Assembly: GCF_020071995.1 (NCBI RefSeq) | Contig: NZ_JABWTK010000008.1 | Location: 62,001 to 126,000, forward strand | Reading direction: 5' to 3' | Length of the DNA: 64,000 bases | Source of the DNA: Planococcus chinensis | Lineage (GTDB): Bacteria; Bacillota; Bacilli; Bacillales_A; Planococcaceae | Shown: piece by piece, positions 1 to 8,950 of the stretch | Layout of the letters: the number at the start of each line of letters is the position of its first letter | Position numbering within the stretch: the stretch's first letter is position 1 | Notes under the pieces: model-generated | Seen by the model: the letters and a program-made list of their open reading frames with translations, nothing else | Told to the model about the DNA's origin: nothing | Databases searched by the model: none | Made by a program: the position numbers and the translations under genes

Positions 1-1
1 A

Positions 2-481
2 ACAACCGGCGGCGTGGACATCATTGCCCGCCTCGTCCAGAAATACAGCGGCTGGAGCATGGGGAAAACGATGTTCTTGTTTGACGCTTGCGTGATTGTG
101 TTGTCCCGTCTGACATTCCTCGACAACCGCACGATGATGTACACGCTCGTCGCCGTATTTGTCGGCGCACGTGTTATTGATTTCGTACAGGAAGGCGCTT
201 ATTCAGGGCGCGGCGCCATGATCATCTCGAATTCCCAGGAAGAAATCGCCAGCCGCATTGCGAAAGAGATGGACCGGGGCATCACGATCCTTCGCGGCTA
301 TGGTCATTTCACGAAAGAAGAACGGGAAGTGCTGTACTGCGTTGTCGCAAAAAACGAAATTGTCCGCCTAAAGAATATCATCAATAGCGTCGACCCGCAC
401 GCATTCGTTTCCTTGATGGAAGTCCACGACGTGATGGGCGAAGGCTTTACGCTCGATGACCAGAAGCAGCCGATCGGCTGA
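2..481 (+). CDS. YitT/YpjC-family membrane protein, C-terminal part (5' end outside window)
   Basis: The frame is open from the first bases of the window, so the start lies upstream and only about 160 residues are present; full family members are usually about 280-290 residues. The visible part begins with a GGVDIIAR-like loop typical of YitT proteins, then two hydrophobic segments (about residues 25-60 of the fragment), then a soluble C-terminal domain of the DUF2179 type. The function of the family is unknown. Position next to ypjA and qcrCBA matches ypjC of Bacillus subtilis, so this is probably the ypjC orthologue. A strong terminator follows directly after the TGA stop. Confidence 0.85.
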   Translation, partial: TTGGVDIIARLVQKYSGWSMGKTMFLFDACVIVLSRLTFLDNRTMMYTLVAVFVGARVIDFVQEGAYSGRGAMIISNSQEEIASRIAKEMDRGITILRGYGHFTKEEREVLYCVVAKNEIVRLKNIINSVDPHAFVSLMEVHDVMGEGFTLDDQKQPIG

Positions 482-483
482 TG

Positions 484-545
484 ACAAAAGAGACTTCCCG
501 GTGAGCCCGTTATTACAGGCGTAACTGGGAAGTCTCTTTTGTTTT
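484..545 (+). terminator. Terminator after the YitT-family gene
   Basis: A long hairpin pairs AAAAGAGACTTCCC (from 486) with GGGAAGTCTCTTTT (to 540) and runs into a T-rich tail. It starts two bases after the stop codon. The A-tract at its other foot could let it work weakly on the opposite strand too. Confidence 0.85.
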
Positions 546-571
546 GCCAATCATGCCTTAGCTATGCCAAC

Positions 572-624
572 AAAAAAAGATTGCCCTTCATCACATCTCA
601 GTGAGGTTCAGGGCAATCTCTTTT
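572..624 (-). terminator. Terminator after the zinc metallopeptidase gene
   Basis: AGATTGCCC (578-586) pairs with GGGCAATCT (611-619), and a run of seven A on the plus strand gives the U-tract on the minus strand. It lies immediately downstream of the stop at 628. Together with the hairpin at 484-545 it separates two convergent genes. Confidence 0.8.
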
Positions 625-627
625 TAG

Positions 628-1302
628 TTACGAGCGGTTCATGCTTGTGTAGATCAACAACAAGCGGGCAAGCTCTAGTACGGCAACAGCAGTTGCTGCG
701 ACATACGTCATGGCAGCTGCGCTCAATACTTTTTTCGCATGGCGTTCTTCTTCATTGCGGATAATATTATTTGACAGCAATTGGTCCATTGCGCGGCTCG
801 AAGCGTTAAACTCCACCGGCAACGTAATCAACTGGAACAGAACCCCTGCAGCCAAAAGAATAATACCGACCAATAAAGCGCCGCTCCAAGAAGAAAACAA
901 GCCAATCATGATAAAGATCCATGACATATTCGATGAAATATTGACGACTGGCACCAGGCGATGGCGCAAGCGAAGAAATGAATAATCTTCCGCGTCCTGA
1001 ATCGCGTGGCCGACTTCGTGCGCCGCTACGGCAGTACCGGCAACCGATGCATCGTGGTAGTTATGGCTGCTCAGCGCCACCGTTTTAGTCAACGGATTGT
1101 AATGATCGCTTAGCATGCCGCGGCTTTCCACTACTTTTACATCGTTCAAGCCATTTTTATCTAGAATAATGCGTGCAACTTGCGCTCCGGCAATACCGGA
1201 TGTTGAACGGACTTTGGAATATTTGCCGTATGTTCGCTTTAATTTAAATTGAGCCCACATAGGAATAATCAGCAAAAGGATGAAATAGACAATAAAACTC
1301 AT
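628..1302 (-). CDS. Membrane zinc metallopeptidase, YugP family
   Basis: The 224-residue product has an N-terminal membrane segment (about residues 3-17), a zinc-binding HEVGH motif at residues 95-99 and further hydrophobic segments near 125-165 and 195-220. This is the arrangement of the YugP-type putative neutral zinc metallopeptidases (PF04298). The active site should face the cytoplasmic side of the membrane; the natural substrate is not known. The start is supported by a GAGAGGTG ribosome-binding site about ten bases upstream. It sits between ypjA and the YitT-family gene, a place where B. subtilis has other genes, so the locus may be specific to this lineage. Confidence 0.88.
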   Translation of the reverse strand: MSFIVYFILLLIIPMWAQFKLKRTYGKYSKVRSTSGIAGAQVARIILDKNGLNDVKVVESRGMLSDHYNPLTKTVALSSHNYHDASVAGTAVAAHEVGHAIQDAEDYSFLRLRHRLVPVVNISSNMSWIFIMIGLFSSWSGALLVGIILLAAGVLFQLITLPVEFNASSRAMDQLLSNNIIRNEEERHAKKVLSAAAMTYVAATAVAVLELARLLLIYTSMNRS

Positions 1303-1354
1303 CTGGTTAACACACCTCTCTTTTTTGCTTCTACCTATATTTTACTAGCTTTGG

Positions 1355-1966
1355 TCAGCTATGGTCAACTGATACGCCATGAAGCTTGTTCATATGGACA
1401 ACAACGTAAGAAAATGCAATACAGGCAATCGACAGCCAGAAAGTGAAGTAGCCGATCTGGGCGGTGTAGGCATCCAGGCTGCCATAGATCGGCATTTGGC
1501 CGAATACGTAATCGATGACATCATTGTGCAAAGTCCAGACGGCCGTAGCGGCAGCAGCCAACCAGCCGAAGCGGTAATGATCGATATACAGCACCGCCTG
1601 CATCGCCATTGCAAAATGGGAGACGACAAGCATCCAACCCATCCAGCCGATAGAGCCGGTTTCTGCCAGCGTCAGCAAATTCATCACGACAGCCCATAAC
1701 CCGTATTTGATCAAGGTGACAAACGCCAGTGCTTCAAAAATGGAACTTCTTTTGCCGATTAGCCATAAGCCCAGGACAATCGTAAAAAATAAACTGGCTG
1801 TGGGGCTGTCGGGAACGAATATTAAAAATTTCGGTTCGGTTATTTTCAATTGCCAGCCATACCATATGTATCCATAAATCGTTCCGCCTAAATTTATCAG
1901 AAATACCAGGAGCAGGAACGGCCGGAACATCAGCCAGGCGGAAATCTTCTGTACAAAAGAAATCAT
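1355..1966 (-). CDS. ypjA: DUF1405 membrane protein YpjA
   Basis: A 203-residue, very hydrophobic protein with five to six predicted membrane segments and an N-terminal SxWLMFRPFLLLVFLIN-like stretch. Family and position directly downstream of qcrABC match ypjA of B. subtilis; no biochemical function is established. I start it at the ATG at 1966, which has GAAGGGAAG upstream, rather than at an upstream in-frame TTG that falls inside the qcr terminator. The terminator of the qcr operon overlaps the leader of this gene, so readthrough may couple the two. Confidence 0.82.
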   Translation of the reverse strand: MISFVQKISAWLMFRPFLLLVFLINLGGTIYGYIWYGWQLKITEPKFLIFVPDSPTASLFFTIVLGLWLIGKRSSIFEALAFVTLIKYGLWAVVMNLLTLAETGSIGWMGWMLVVSHFAMAMQAVLYIDHYRFGWLAAAATAVWTLHNDVIDYVFGQMPIYGSLDAYTAQIGYFTFWLSIACIAFSYVVVHMNKLHGVSVDHS

Positions 1967-1988
1967 CACAATCTTCCCTTCAGATAGC

Positions 1989-2016
1989 AAAAAAGAGCCG
2001 GTTTCCCGGCTCTTTC
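1989..2016 (-). terminator. Terminator of the qcrABC operon
   Basis: On the minus strand AGAGCCGGG and CCGGCTCT form a hairpin with a four-base loop followed by six U. It lies nine bases after the qcrC stop at 2025. Confidence 0.85.
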
Positions 2017-2024
2017 TAAAACTT

Positions 2025-2810
2025 TTATTCTTCTCCGCCCAGTCCTGCGATGAATTCAGTCATGACCTTAAGGTCTTCTTCTGAACCTTCCCAAGATGGT
2101 GGCATTACTTGCTGTCCGTCTTTTTCAATACCGTTTACAGCGATGTTTGCAATTTCTTCAGCGCTAAGCCCGGTACCCGTAAGAGCCGGTCCAACAGCAC
2201 CTTCTAAATTGTCGCCGTGGCAACTGATACACGCGGCGCCTGAGTAAATTTCATACCCCGGGTCAGCCGTATCAATTTCAACTTCTTCAACGATTTTCCC
2301 TTGCGCTTCAGCAGCTTCCCAGTCATGGTTCGCTACAGATTCCCATGTTAGGAAAACGATTGAAGCCACTGCAAGAAGCATAAAGCCTGTAGGAAGCGGA
2401 CGTTTTGAAGGTCGGCGTTCTGGACCTGGATCCAAGAATGGAGCAAGTGCCAAGGCGCCAAATGCAAGACCTGGAATAACGATTGCTCCGATTACGTTAA
2501 ACGGTCCGGATGCAAATTGATATTTAAGCAATTGATATAAGAATAAGAAATACCAGTCTGGCAGTGGAATATAGCCTGTATCTGTCGGATCTGCCTTACC
2601 TTCTAGTGGTGAAGGATGGGCGACAGTCAATAGCAAGAAACCAATCAAGAAGACCGCACCAATCATCCATTCTTTCAAAAGGAAGTTTGGCCAGAAAGCT
2701 TCTGTCTTGCCAGGATATTCGGAGTAATCTTTGGGGATGTTCGGTTTACGATGCTGCAAACCTGGTACACGTGAATCCCCAACGAATTTCATCCCTTTTC
2801 CGCGATGCAT
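2025..2810 (-). CDS. qcrC: Menaquinol:cytochrome c reductase, cytochrome b/c subunit QcrC
   Basis: Subunit of the bc complex that oxidises menaquinol and reduces cytochrome c in the cell membrane. The 261 residues fuse a subunit-IV-like cytochrome b domain (three membrane segments near 49-64, 106-125 and 142-158, with the PDWY quinol-site motif at 84-87) to a C-terminal cytochrome c domain. Haem c attaches through CISCH at 194-198, and Met236 in QVMPPSW is the likely axial ligand. This fused layout is typical of Bacillales. It is the third gene of qcrA-qcrB-qcrC; AAGGAGGGG supports the start. Haem attachment would need the cytochrome c maturation genes resABC found at 37.8-41.2 kb. Confidence 0.96.
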   Translation of the reverse strand: MHRGKGMKFVGDSRVPGLQHRKPNIPKDYSEYPGKTEAFWPNFLLKEWMIGAVFLIGFLLLTVAHPSPLEGKADPTDTGYIPLPDWYFLFLYQLLKYQFASGPFNVIGAIVIPGLAFGALALAPFLDPGPERRPSKRPLPTGFMLLAVASIVFLTWESVANHDWEAAEAQGKIVEEVEIDTADPGYEIYSGAACISCHGDNLEGAVGPALTGTGLSAEEIANIAVNGIEKDGQQVMPPSWEGSEEDLKVMTEFIAGLGGEE

Positions 2811-2846
2811 AGTGTCCCCTCCTTAATAAATCCTTGTGGCCGCGAA

Positions 2847-3521
2847 TTATAGCGGGCCGGAAATACCTTGTCTTCTGATCATGATAAAGTGCGCTGCAAG
2901 CAACCCAAGCAAAGCAGCTGGTAAGAAGAATACATGAATTGCGAAGAAACGTGTCAAAGTCTGTGCACCAAGGATTGTTGAATCCCCTGCAAGCAGAATT
3001 TTGATTGATTCACCGATAACCGGTACAGAAGCGGCAATTTCAATACCAACTTTTGTCGCAAACAATGCTTTCATGTCCCATGGAAGCAAGTAACCTGTGA
3101 AACTCAATCCAAGAATTACACCAAATAGCATAACTCCGACGATCCAGTTCAATTCACGAGGTTTCTTATAAGAACCTGTGAAGAATACACGTAGTGTATG
3201 AAGGAAAATCATTACAACTACAAGTGAAGCTCCCCAGTGGTGCATCCCACGCACAATTTCTCCAAAAGCAACTTCGTTTTGAAGATAATAAACCGATTCC
3301 CAAGCATTTTCAATATCGGGTACATAATACATGGTTAAGAACATACCGGATAAGATCTGGATTACTGTGATGAAGAATGTTAATCCTCCGAAACAATAAA
3401 CGAATGCTGAAAAGTGGTGTGCGGGGTTTACGTGTTCCGGTACTTCATGGTCAGCAATATCACGCCAGATTGGCGTAATATCCAAACGCTCATCAACCCA
3501 ATCATATAACTTGTTTAGCAC
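2847..3521 (-). CDS. qcrB: Menaquinol:cytochrome c reductase, cytochrome b subunit QcrB
   Basis: A 224-residue b6-type cytochrome b with four membrane segments. Haem-ligand histidines are in the expected pairs, H94/H108 and H196/H211, spaced 13 and 14 residues on their helices. C43 is at the place where Bacillus QcrB and cytochrome b6 bind an extra haem covalently. Length equals the B. subtilis protein. The start codon is GTG at 3519-3521 with a GGGGG-type ribosome-binding site about ten bases upstream. It is the middle gene of the qcr operon, 21 bases after qcrA. Confidence 0.96.
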   Translation of the reverse strand: MLNKLYDWVDERLDITPIWRDIADHEVPEHVNPAHHFSAFVYCFGGLTFFITVIQILSGMFLTMYYVPDIENAWESVYYLQNEVAFGEIVRGMHHWGASLVVVMIFLHTLRVFFTGSYKKPRELNWIVGVMLFGVILGLSFTGYLLPWDMKALFATKVGIEIAASVPVIGESIKILLAGDSTILGAQTLTRFFAIHVFFLPAALLGLLAAHFIMIRRQGISGPL

Positions 3522-3542
3522 TGGTGTCGTACCCCCTAACTA

Positions 3543-4046
3543 TTAAACTATTGTGTTTGTTTGTACTGCTCCGATAGCCAAGAAGCCATCTCTTTCTTCC
3601 ACTTGATACTCATCAAGCGGTCCAAGAGGCGGTGTTCCTGCGATGTTCTGACCATTCTTTTCATAACGGCCAGCGTGGCACGGACAGAAGAATTGGTTCG
3701 GGTGTTCCGGGTCAGCAGCCCAGTTCACTGTGCATCCTAAGTGTTTGCAGACTGGTGAAAGAGCGACATTTTTGTCTCCTTCTTTGTAAACCCAAGCTGA
3801 ACTTGTTACTTCAGATGTATACCAAGCATCCACTTGCTCGTAAGCGAAGTCGACGCGTACTGGTTCTTCAGTTAAATCAGCAACTGCTTGGTCGGTCAAA
3901 ATGTAATCTCCAGCATCGTGCTGCTGAAGAACCGGATCAACCGCGAAACGAACCATTGGCATCAGCATTCCAGCTGCCATGAATCCGCCTACACCAGTTA
4001 AAGTGTAGCCTAAAAATTGACGTCGTGATACACGATTATTACTCAT
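3543..4046 (-). CDS. qcrA: Rieske iron-sulfur subunit of the bc complex, QcrA
   Basis: A 167-residue Rieske [2Fe-2S] protein that takes electrons from menaquinol. An N-terminal SRRQFLG twin-arginine-like motif precedes one hydrophobic anchor (about residues 14-30), suggesting export in folded form. Cluster boxes are CKHLGC at 100-105 and CPCH at 121-124: Cys100, His102, Cys121 and His124 bind the cluster, and Cys105/Cys123 form the structural disulfide. The start at 4046 has AGGGGGG upstream; the longer in-frame extension to 4094 adds an unlikely N-terminus. It is the first gene of qcrABC. Confidence 0.96.
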   Translation of the reverse strand: MSNNRVSRRQFLGYTLTGVGGFMAAGMLMPMVRFAVDPVLQQHDAGDYILTDQAVADLTEEPVRVDFAYEQVDAWYTSEVTSSAWVYKEGDKNVALSPVCKHLGCTVNWAADPEHPNQFFCPCHAGRYEKNGQNIAGTPPLGPLDEYQVEERDGFLAIGAVQTNTIV

Positions 4047-4187
4047 CCTTTTCCCCCCTCTAACATTCAAGGTCAGTCCGATGGACATACTCAATTCAAA
4101 TATAATTACTAGGACAACCTAATGATATATCAATCAAATGTTAAGGTCAATATCGCAGTGAAGCGATTATGACAGTTTGTGAACATT

Positions 4188-4649
4188 TCATGAATGCTGT
4201 GACCACTCTGTAATAAATAGTGGAAGCACTTGCCGCAGCTGGTCTTCCATGACCGATTGCTTGAACGATTGGTCCATGCTTTCCGTTGGAATTGCCGGCA
4301 GCCACAGCACATTCTTGACTTCTTCAAGAGACCGCCATTCAGTATCCGTCGTCAAATAAAAGACATGCTTGAACGCCGTTGGATCCAGCTCGGCAGCTAG
4401 TTCAGCCCCCAGCCTTGCACGGTCTGCACCTTTCGCATACGAAACGGGCGGGAATAATAATATGCGGCCTTTAAATTGTTTTTCCAATAGATTTGCCAGC
4501 GATTGCAGGTAATCCGAAGAACTGGCACTCGATTTCATTGTAGCCGGATTCAAATCCAGCTGGACCAGCGGAATAACAGCCGTATCCACATATTCTTTCT
4601 GCTGCAAGTATTGATCTATTTCTTTCCCCAAAAAATGCATGGTATTCAT
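4188..4649 (-). CDS. ypiF: DUF2487 protein YpiF
   Basis: A 153-residue soluble protein matching the DUF2487 family by position and by its N-terminal pattern (a stretch ending in VDTAVIPLVQLD). No function is established. The ATG overlaps the TGA of ypiB by four bases and has GGAGAG upstream, so the two are translationally coupled. About 140 bases separate it from qcrA, enough for a separate qcr promoter. Confidence 0.8.
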   Translation of the reverse strand: MNTMHFLGKEIDQYLQQKEYVDTAVIPLVQLDLNPATMKSSASSSDYLQSLANLLEKQFKGRILLFPPVSYAKGADRARLGAELAAELDPTAFKHVFYLTTDTEWRSLEEVKNVLWLPAIPTESMDQSFKQSVMEDQLRQVLPLFITEWSQHS

Positions 4650-5209
4650 TCACTCTCCGTTTTCTTTAAAGTCTTAATGGATTGAAGCAGTGCGGATAGC
4701 TCGAAGAATTTCTCGCGGTCATTCGCATCGAGGGCTTCATCTATTTGTTTCAATAACGTATCTTCCTGGAAAACAGTCATGCTTTCATTCAATAATTTCT
4801 CGGCTATCACCCGGTCTTCATCGGTAATCGTTGCATGCTTAGGCATGTAAGGATTTTCTTCAAGCACCGATAAGTATAAAGCGGAAGGCGGCATGTTCGG
4901 GAAGTTCAATTGAACAAACAAGTCTTCATCCGGATTAAGGCGCAGATCATGAAACGACTTTTCCGCATCTGCTGTCATCAAATTGCCTTTATAGAAGCGG
5001 AATGGAATTTCCTTCGATTCGGTTGAGGACATGACCATGGCACGCGGGCAATAATGCGCTTCTTCAACAAAATGAGTTTTATCGAGAAGGTCTTCATTGC
5101 TCAACATATAGTTGAGAATCCAGATGCACTCTCTTCTTTTCATCTTGTGTGTCTGCAAAAACCAACGGACAAACTGCTTTTTTTCTCCAATTGAAATATA
5201 AGCGGTCAT
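4646..5209 (-). CDS. ypiB: UPF0302 protein YpiB
   Basis: A 187-residue soluble protein of the UPF0302 (IDEAL-containing) family. The C-terminal stretch LLKQIDEALDANDREKFFEL is the IDEAL motif found in several short Bacillales proteins. The start is the ATG at 5209, seven bases after AAAGGAGG; a longer ORF to 5227 would overlap ypiA. It lies between ypiA and ypiF as in B. subtilis. The cellular role is unknown. Confidence 0.85.
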   Translation of the reverse strand: MTAYISIGEKKQFVRWFLQTHKMKRRECIWILNYMLSNEDLLDKTHFVEEAHYCPRAMVMSSTESKEIPFRFYKGNLMTADAEKSFHDLRLNPDEDLFVQLNFPNMPPSALYLSVLEENPYMPKHATITDEDRVIAEKLLNESMTVFQEDTLLKQIDEALDANDREKFFELSALLQSIKTLKKTESE

Positions 5210-5223
5210 GAAAATTCCTCCTT

Positions 5224-6477
5224 TCACTCAAACGATTGTTGCCAGTCAAACCAATCCGGGTTTTCCGGCTCCAACACTTGAAGTTCTTTAATGATTTCGA
5301 GGGCTTTCTCCCTATTCCCTTCCTCAATCAAAAATCTTGCGTATTTTTCAAGGAAATTCGAATCGTCGCGGAAAGCCGGATAGGCTTTTTCGAAATAAAC
5401 TGCCGCTTTTTGGAATTGTTCGGTCCGCTCGTATGCTTCGGCGATCATGGGATAAATTCCTGCCCAGTCGTCTTCATTGGCGACAACGCTTTCCGCCAGT
5501 TCCAGCAGATCTTCGTCCATTTCTTCCGCATGGAAATAAGAAACCAGTGTATAGATGGCCTCCATATACTCAGGGTCCAAAGCAATTGCCTGCCTTAACT
5601 GGTCGACTCCTTCTTGTGCCTTGCCAAGTTTCAATGCCAGTTTTCCGGCAAACAAATAAAGTTCTTTGTCGAACTCATCCCGCGTGATGCCTTCCAAGAT
5701 TGCGGAATAGGCGGCTTCGTAATCCTCGGCCATGTTCAGGCTTTGGGCACGGAGCAGGTAGGCCGAGAAATAATCCGGGTCGATCTCGATCAATTCATTT
5801 AATCTGCGGACGGCCAGTTCATATTGGCGAGTCTGGAATGCTGCGAAAGCAGCACCGTACAATACGTCCGGCTGTATTTGGTCTTTCAGCACTTCCTCGT
5901 AATAAGGCAGCGCTTCTTCATAAGCTGCGCCTGCACTATAGACTTCTGCCAGCCGTTCAGAAAGGTTGACTCCTTCGATCACGACTTGCTGTTCCTTTAA
6001 ATCCTGATAAATTTTAGCGGATTCCAAATAGCGGCCAGAGTCAAGCAGCAGCTCCGCTTTCGCCTGATACAGCAGCGGCTCATCCGGCAGCAGCTCTATC
6101 GCTTCGTTTAAGCGGCTTTCTGCAGCTTCCAGAAGGCCTTGCAGCTGGAACAGGTCCGCCAGTGTGACGAGCACCTGAGGGTATAATTCGTCGCCTTTCG
6201 GGATTTCCATCAAGGTATTAAGCGCTTCATCTTCCCGGTCCACCTCGATCAGCAGATTGGCGCGGTCGACTTTCAGCTGGGATTCTTCGGGAAATACATA
6301 CTGTAGATGCTCCAGGACTTTGATCGCTTCTTCCACATAGCCGATATCCGCCAGCCACTCGGATAAATCGTATTGCTCATCCGGATCGCCGTTCAATAAA
6401 TACGGTTCCAGTAAGGCATTGACGGAATCTGGATCGCCTTGCTCCACTGCTTTTTGAATGTCTTTAATGCTTGTCAT
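5224..6477 (-). CDS. ypiA: Tetratricopeptide-repeat protein YpiA
   Basis: A 417-residue protein made almost wholly of helical TPR-like repeats: the pattern of AEAYERTEQFQKAAVYFEKAY type recurs about every 34 residues from near residue 30 to the end. It has no signal peptide or membrane segment and is acidic. TPR proteins of this kind are scaffolds for protein-protein contacts; the partner is unknown. The ATG at 6477 follows an AATAGGTGAT ribosome-binding site. It heads the ypiA-ypiB-ypiF group between the aro operon and qcrABC. Confidence 0.88.
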   Translation of the reverse strand: MTSIKDIQKAVEQGDPDSVNALLEPYLLNGDPDEQYDLSEWLADIGYVEEAIKVLEHLQYVFPEESQLKVDRANLLIEVDREDEALNTLMEIPKGDELYPQVLVTLADLFQLQGLLEAAESRLNEAIELLPDEPLLYQAKAELLLDSGRYLESAKIYQDLKEQQVVIEGVNLSERLAEVYSAGAAYEEALPYYEEVLKDQIQPDVLYGAAFAAFQTRQYELAVRRLNELIEIDPDYFSAYLLRAQSLNMAEDYEAAYSAILEGITRDEFDKELYLFAGKLALKLGKAQEGVDQLRQAIALDPEYMEAIYTLVSYFHAEEMDEDLLELAESVVANEDDWAGIYPMIAEAYERTEQFQKAAVYFEKAYPAFRDDSNFLEKYARFLIEEGNREKALEIIKELQVLEPENPDWFDWQQSFE

Positions 6478-6538
6478 GCTATCACCTATTCTTTCAGTTT
6501 CATACTTCCATCCTACACGAAAGTGTGTTCGAATCATA

Positions 6539-6562
6539 ACAAAAAACCCCCCATTCGGGGAG
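6539..6562 (-). terminator. Terminator of the aro operon
   Basis: On the minus strand CTCCCCGAATGGGG forms a short GC hairpin followed by six U, directly abutting the aroA stop codon at 6563. Confidence 0.8.
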
Positions 6563-7846
6563 CTAATTGATCAACGAATTCATCTGTTCGACAAAATTTG
6601 GAAAGGATACGGCGATGCAGTCGGGGTCGTCGATATGCACTTCTCCGGTTGCCGCCAATGCTGCAACCGCGGCCATCATGCCCAACCGGTGGTCTCCGTA
6701 TGTTTTCATGTCCGCGCCGGTTAATGGCGTCGGCCCGTTGATGATCATGCCGTCTTCAGTGGCCGTGATGTCCGCGCCCATTTTGGACAGTTCTGCTACA
6801 ACAGCAGCAATTCTGTCTGTTTCTTTTACGCGCAGCTCTTCGGCATCTTTAATGACCGTAGTGCCATGCGCTTGAGTCGCAACCAGGGCGATCAACGGAA
6901 TTTCATCAATCAATCTCGGAATCAGGTCTCCGCCGATTTCGATGCCGTTCAATTTGGAAGAACGGATGGTCAAGTCGGCTGATGGCTCCCCTTCGACCGC
7001 TCTTTCCTTCAAATCGAAATCGGCGCCCATTTGTTCAATGACGTCTAGGATCCCCGTGCGGGTCGGATTGCTTCCGACATTGGTCAAAACCACTTCACTT
7101 TGCCCGGTAATCAATGCAGCGCCAATCATAAACGCCGCAGAAGAAATATCACCCGGCACCTGGACATGGGCTGCCGTCAGTTTTTGGCCGCCTTCGAGTT
7201 CTATGGAACCATTCTTTCTCGTAATCACTGCACCAAAATGTTCAAGCATGATTTCCGTATGGTCACGGGTCGCTACCGGTTCAGTGATCACTGTTTTGCC
7301 TTCCGCTTTTAACGCTGCCAGCAAAATCGCAGATTTCACTTGGGCGCTCGCAACCGGCAAGGTGTAATTGATGGCCGAAAGTTTGGTGCCTTGGACTGCG
7401 AGCGGCGTAAATTGCCCGTCCTGCCGTCCCCGGATATCCGCCCCCATCTCTCGCAGCGGATTGATGATGCGTTTCATTGGGCGCTTGGCGATCGATTCAT
7501 CGCCTGCCATCACCGAGTGGAACGAAGTGCCTGCAAGCAGTCCGAGCATGAGACGGGTAGTGGTTCCCGAATTTCCGGTATCGAGCACTTCAGACGGTTC
7601 TTGCCAGGATGCTTCGCCGCCGCTCGTAATCGTCACGGTTTTCCCGTCCAGTTCGATGTCGACGCCCAATTTCCGGAAACAACTGATTGTGCTCAAGCAG
7701 TCATCGCCAAGCAAAAATCCTTCTACTGTTGTTGTTCCGCTTGCCATCGAACCGAACATGATTGCCCGGTGCGAAATGGATTTATCTCCCGGCACTTGAA
7801 TTGTCCCTTTTAGCGAAGGGTTTGAATAAGATAAAGTCAAAGTCAT
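6563..7846 (-). CDS. aroA: 3-phosphoshikimate 1-carboxyvinyltransferase (EPSP synthase)
   Basis: Joins shikimate-3-phosphate and phosphoenolpyruvate to give EPSP, the sixth shikimate-pathway step, in the cytoplasm. The 427-residue length is normal for Bacillales. Visible motifs are [10 protein letters not shown] (about 20-30, phosphate and PEP binding), GNSGTTTRL (about 92-100) and GDHRLGMM near residue 382. AAAGGAAGG precedes the ATG. It is the last gene of aroC-aroB-aroH-tyrA-aroA, followed by a terminator. Confidence 0.97.
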   Translation of the reverse strand: MTLTLSYSNPSLKGTIQVPGDKSISHRAIMFGSMASGTTTVEGFLLGDDCLSTISCFRKLGVDIELDGKTVTITSGGEASWQEPSEVLDTGNSGTTTRLMLGLLAGTSFHSVMAGDESIAKRPMKRIINPLREMGADIRGRQDGQFTPLAVQGTKLSAINYTLPVASAQVKSAILLAALKAEGKTVITEPVATRDHTEIMLEHFGAVITRKNGSIELEGGQKLTAAHVQVPGDISSAAFMIGAALITGQSEVVLTNVGSNPTRTGILDVIEQMGADFDLKERAVEGEPSADLTIRSSKLNGIEIGGDLIPRLIDEIPLIALVATQAHGTTVIKDAEELRVKETDRIAAVVAELSKMGADITATEDGMIINGPTPLTGADMKTYGDHRLGMMAAVAALAATGEVHIDDPDCIAVSFPNFVEQMNSLIN

Positions 7847-7861
7847 GACATGGCCTTCCTT

Positions 7862-8950
7862 TCAGGAAATATACGTATCGTACGCTGTTCTTTTGCTGAT
7901 GCATTCTTTTGCCCGCTCACGGTCTTCCGGCGTCTGGAAACTGATGACCAAAATTCCGAAAACATCTTCACGGGTTTCCAAAATGCGCAGATTGACAATG
8001 CTGATTTGCTCTTCAGCCAAGTAGCCGGTCAATTCGGAAATGCTTCCGGGAACATCCGGGATGTCGATGTATAAATCGTAGACGCTGTACATCGCCCCGT
8101 GGCCTGCAATCGGCAGTTCATCCCGCACCGATTTGGCGCGTTGGAAATACTCCTGGATCGGTTCCGGTTCGTTCCGGACCAACAAGTCCCGGAGCTGTTC
8201 CATTTCATCCATCCAGTTGCTCAATTGCTGGACAATCATGCCATTGTTCTGCGTGGTAATATCCCGCCACATTTCGGGATTGGAAGAGGCAATCCGCGTG
8301 ATATCGCGGAAACCGCCGGCTGCCAGCTGGCGCGCAAATGGATACTCTTCTTCTTTGGCCAATTGGTGGACGAGCGACGCCGCAATTAGATGCGGAAAAT
8401 GGCTGACAATGGCCGTCATATAATCATGCTCATCCGCTTTCAGCACTTCGACTTTCGCTTTTGTCACCGACAAAAGCTCCTTTAAAAAAGCGATGCTTTC
8501 TTCGCTGGTGTTCTCCAATGGCGTCAAAATATAGAAGGCATTTTCAAACAGCACTTCTTTCGCCGCTTCAACACCGCTTTTATGCGAACCCACCATCGGA
8601 TGTCCGCCAATAAAAGTGCGGCCCAGTCCTTTGGCAGACTCCATGATCTGGTGTTTTGTGCTGCCGGTATCTGTTAAGATGACCTCTTTCTTTAAATCCC
8701 AAAACTTGCTTTGCTCCATTAACTTGATCGTTGTGCCGACCGGAGTGGCAAAAACAATGACATCCGCTTCTGCGGCTGCCCTTTCAAGAGATGGAGGCGA
8801 GCTATGTATGATTCCCATTTTAAAAGCTTTTCTGGCTGTATGCGGGTCCGCGTCATAGCCGGCTACATGCACACCCTCGTGCCGTTGCAGTGCCTTTGCC
8901 AAGGACCCGCCAATCAAGCCAAGCCCGATAATCAGCACTTGAGCGTTCAT
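7862..8950 (-). CDS. tyrA: Prephenate dehydrogenase TyrA with ACT domain
   Basis: Oxidatively decarboxylates prephenate to 4-hydroxyphenylpyruvate with NAD(P) for tyrosine synthesis. The Rossmann motif GLGLIGGSLAKAL is at about 8-20, the catalytic HPMVGSHKSG region near 118-127, and a C-terminal ACT domain at about 290-362 (DIPDVPGSISELTGYLAEE region) is the probable tyrosine feedback site. The start overlaps the aroH stop by four bases. In B. subtilis the trp genes and hisC lie between aroH and tyrA; here the two are fused directly, so that insert is absent. Confidence 0.96.
   Translation of the reverse strand: MNAQVLIIGLGLIGGSLAKALQRHEGVHVAGYDADPHTARKAFKMGIIHSSPPSLERAAAEADVIVFATPVGTTIKLMEQSKFWDLKKEVILTDTGSTKHQIMESAKGLGRTFIGGHPMVGSHKSGVEAAKEVLFENAFYILTPLENTSEESIAFLKELLSVTKAKVEVLKADEHDYMTAIVSHFPHLIAASLVHQLAKEEEYPFARQLAAGGFRDITRIASSNPEMWRDITTQNNGMIVQQLSNWMDEMEQLRDLLVRNEPEPIQEYFQRAKSVRDELPIAGHGAMYSVYDLYIDIPDVPGSISELTGYLAEEQISIVNLRILETREDVFGILVISFQTPEDRERAKECISKRTAYDTYIS

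Noticed and set aside
7340..7813. Long plus-strand ORFs opposite aroA and other minus-strand genes
   Set aside because: They lack ribosome-binding sites, have no recognisable domains and mirror the codon pattern of the true gene on the other strand.
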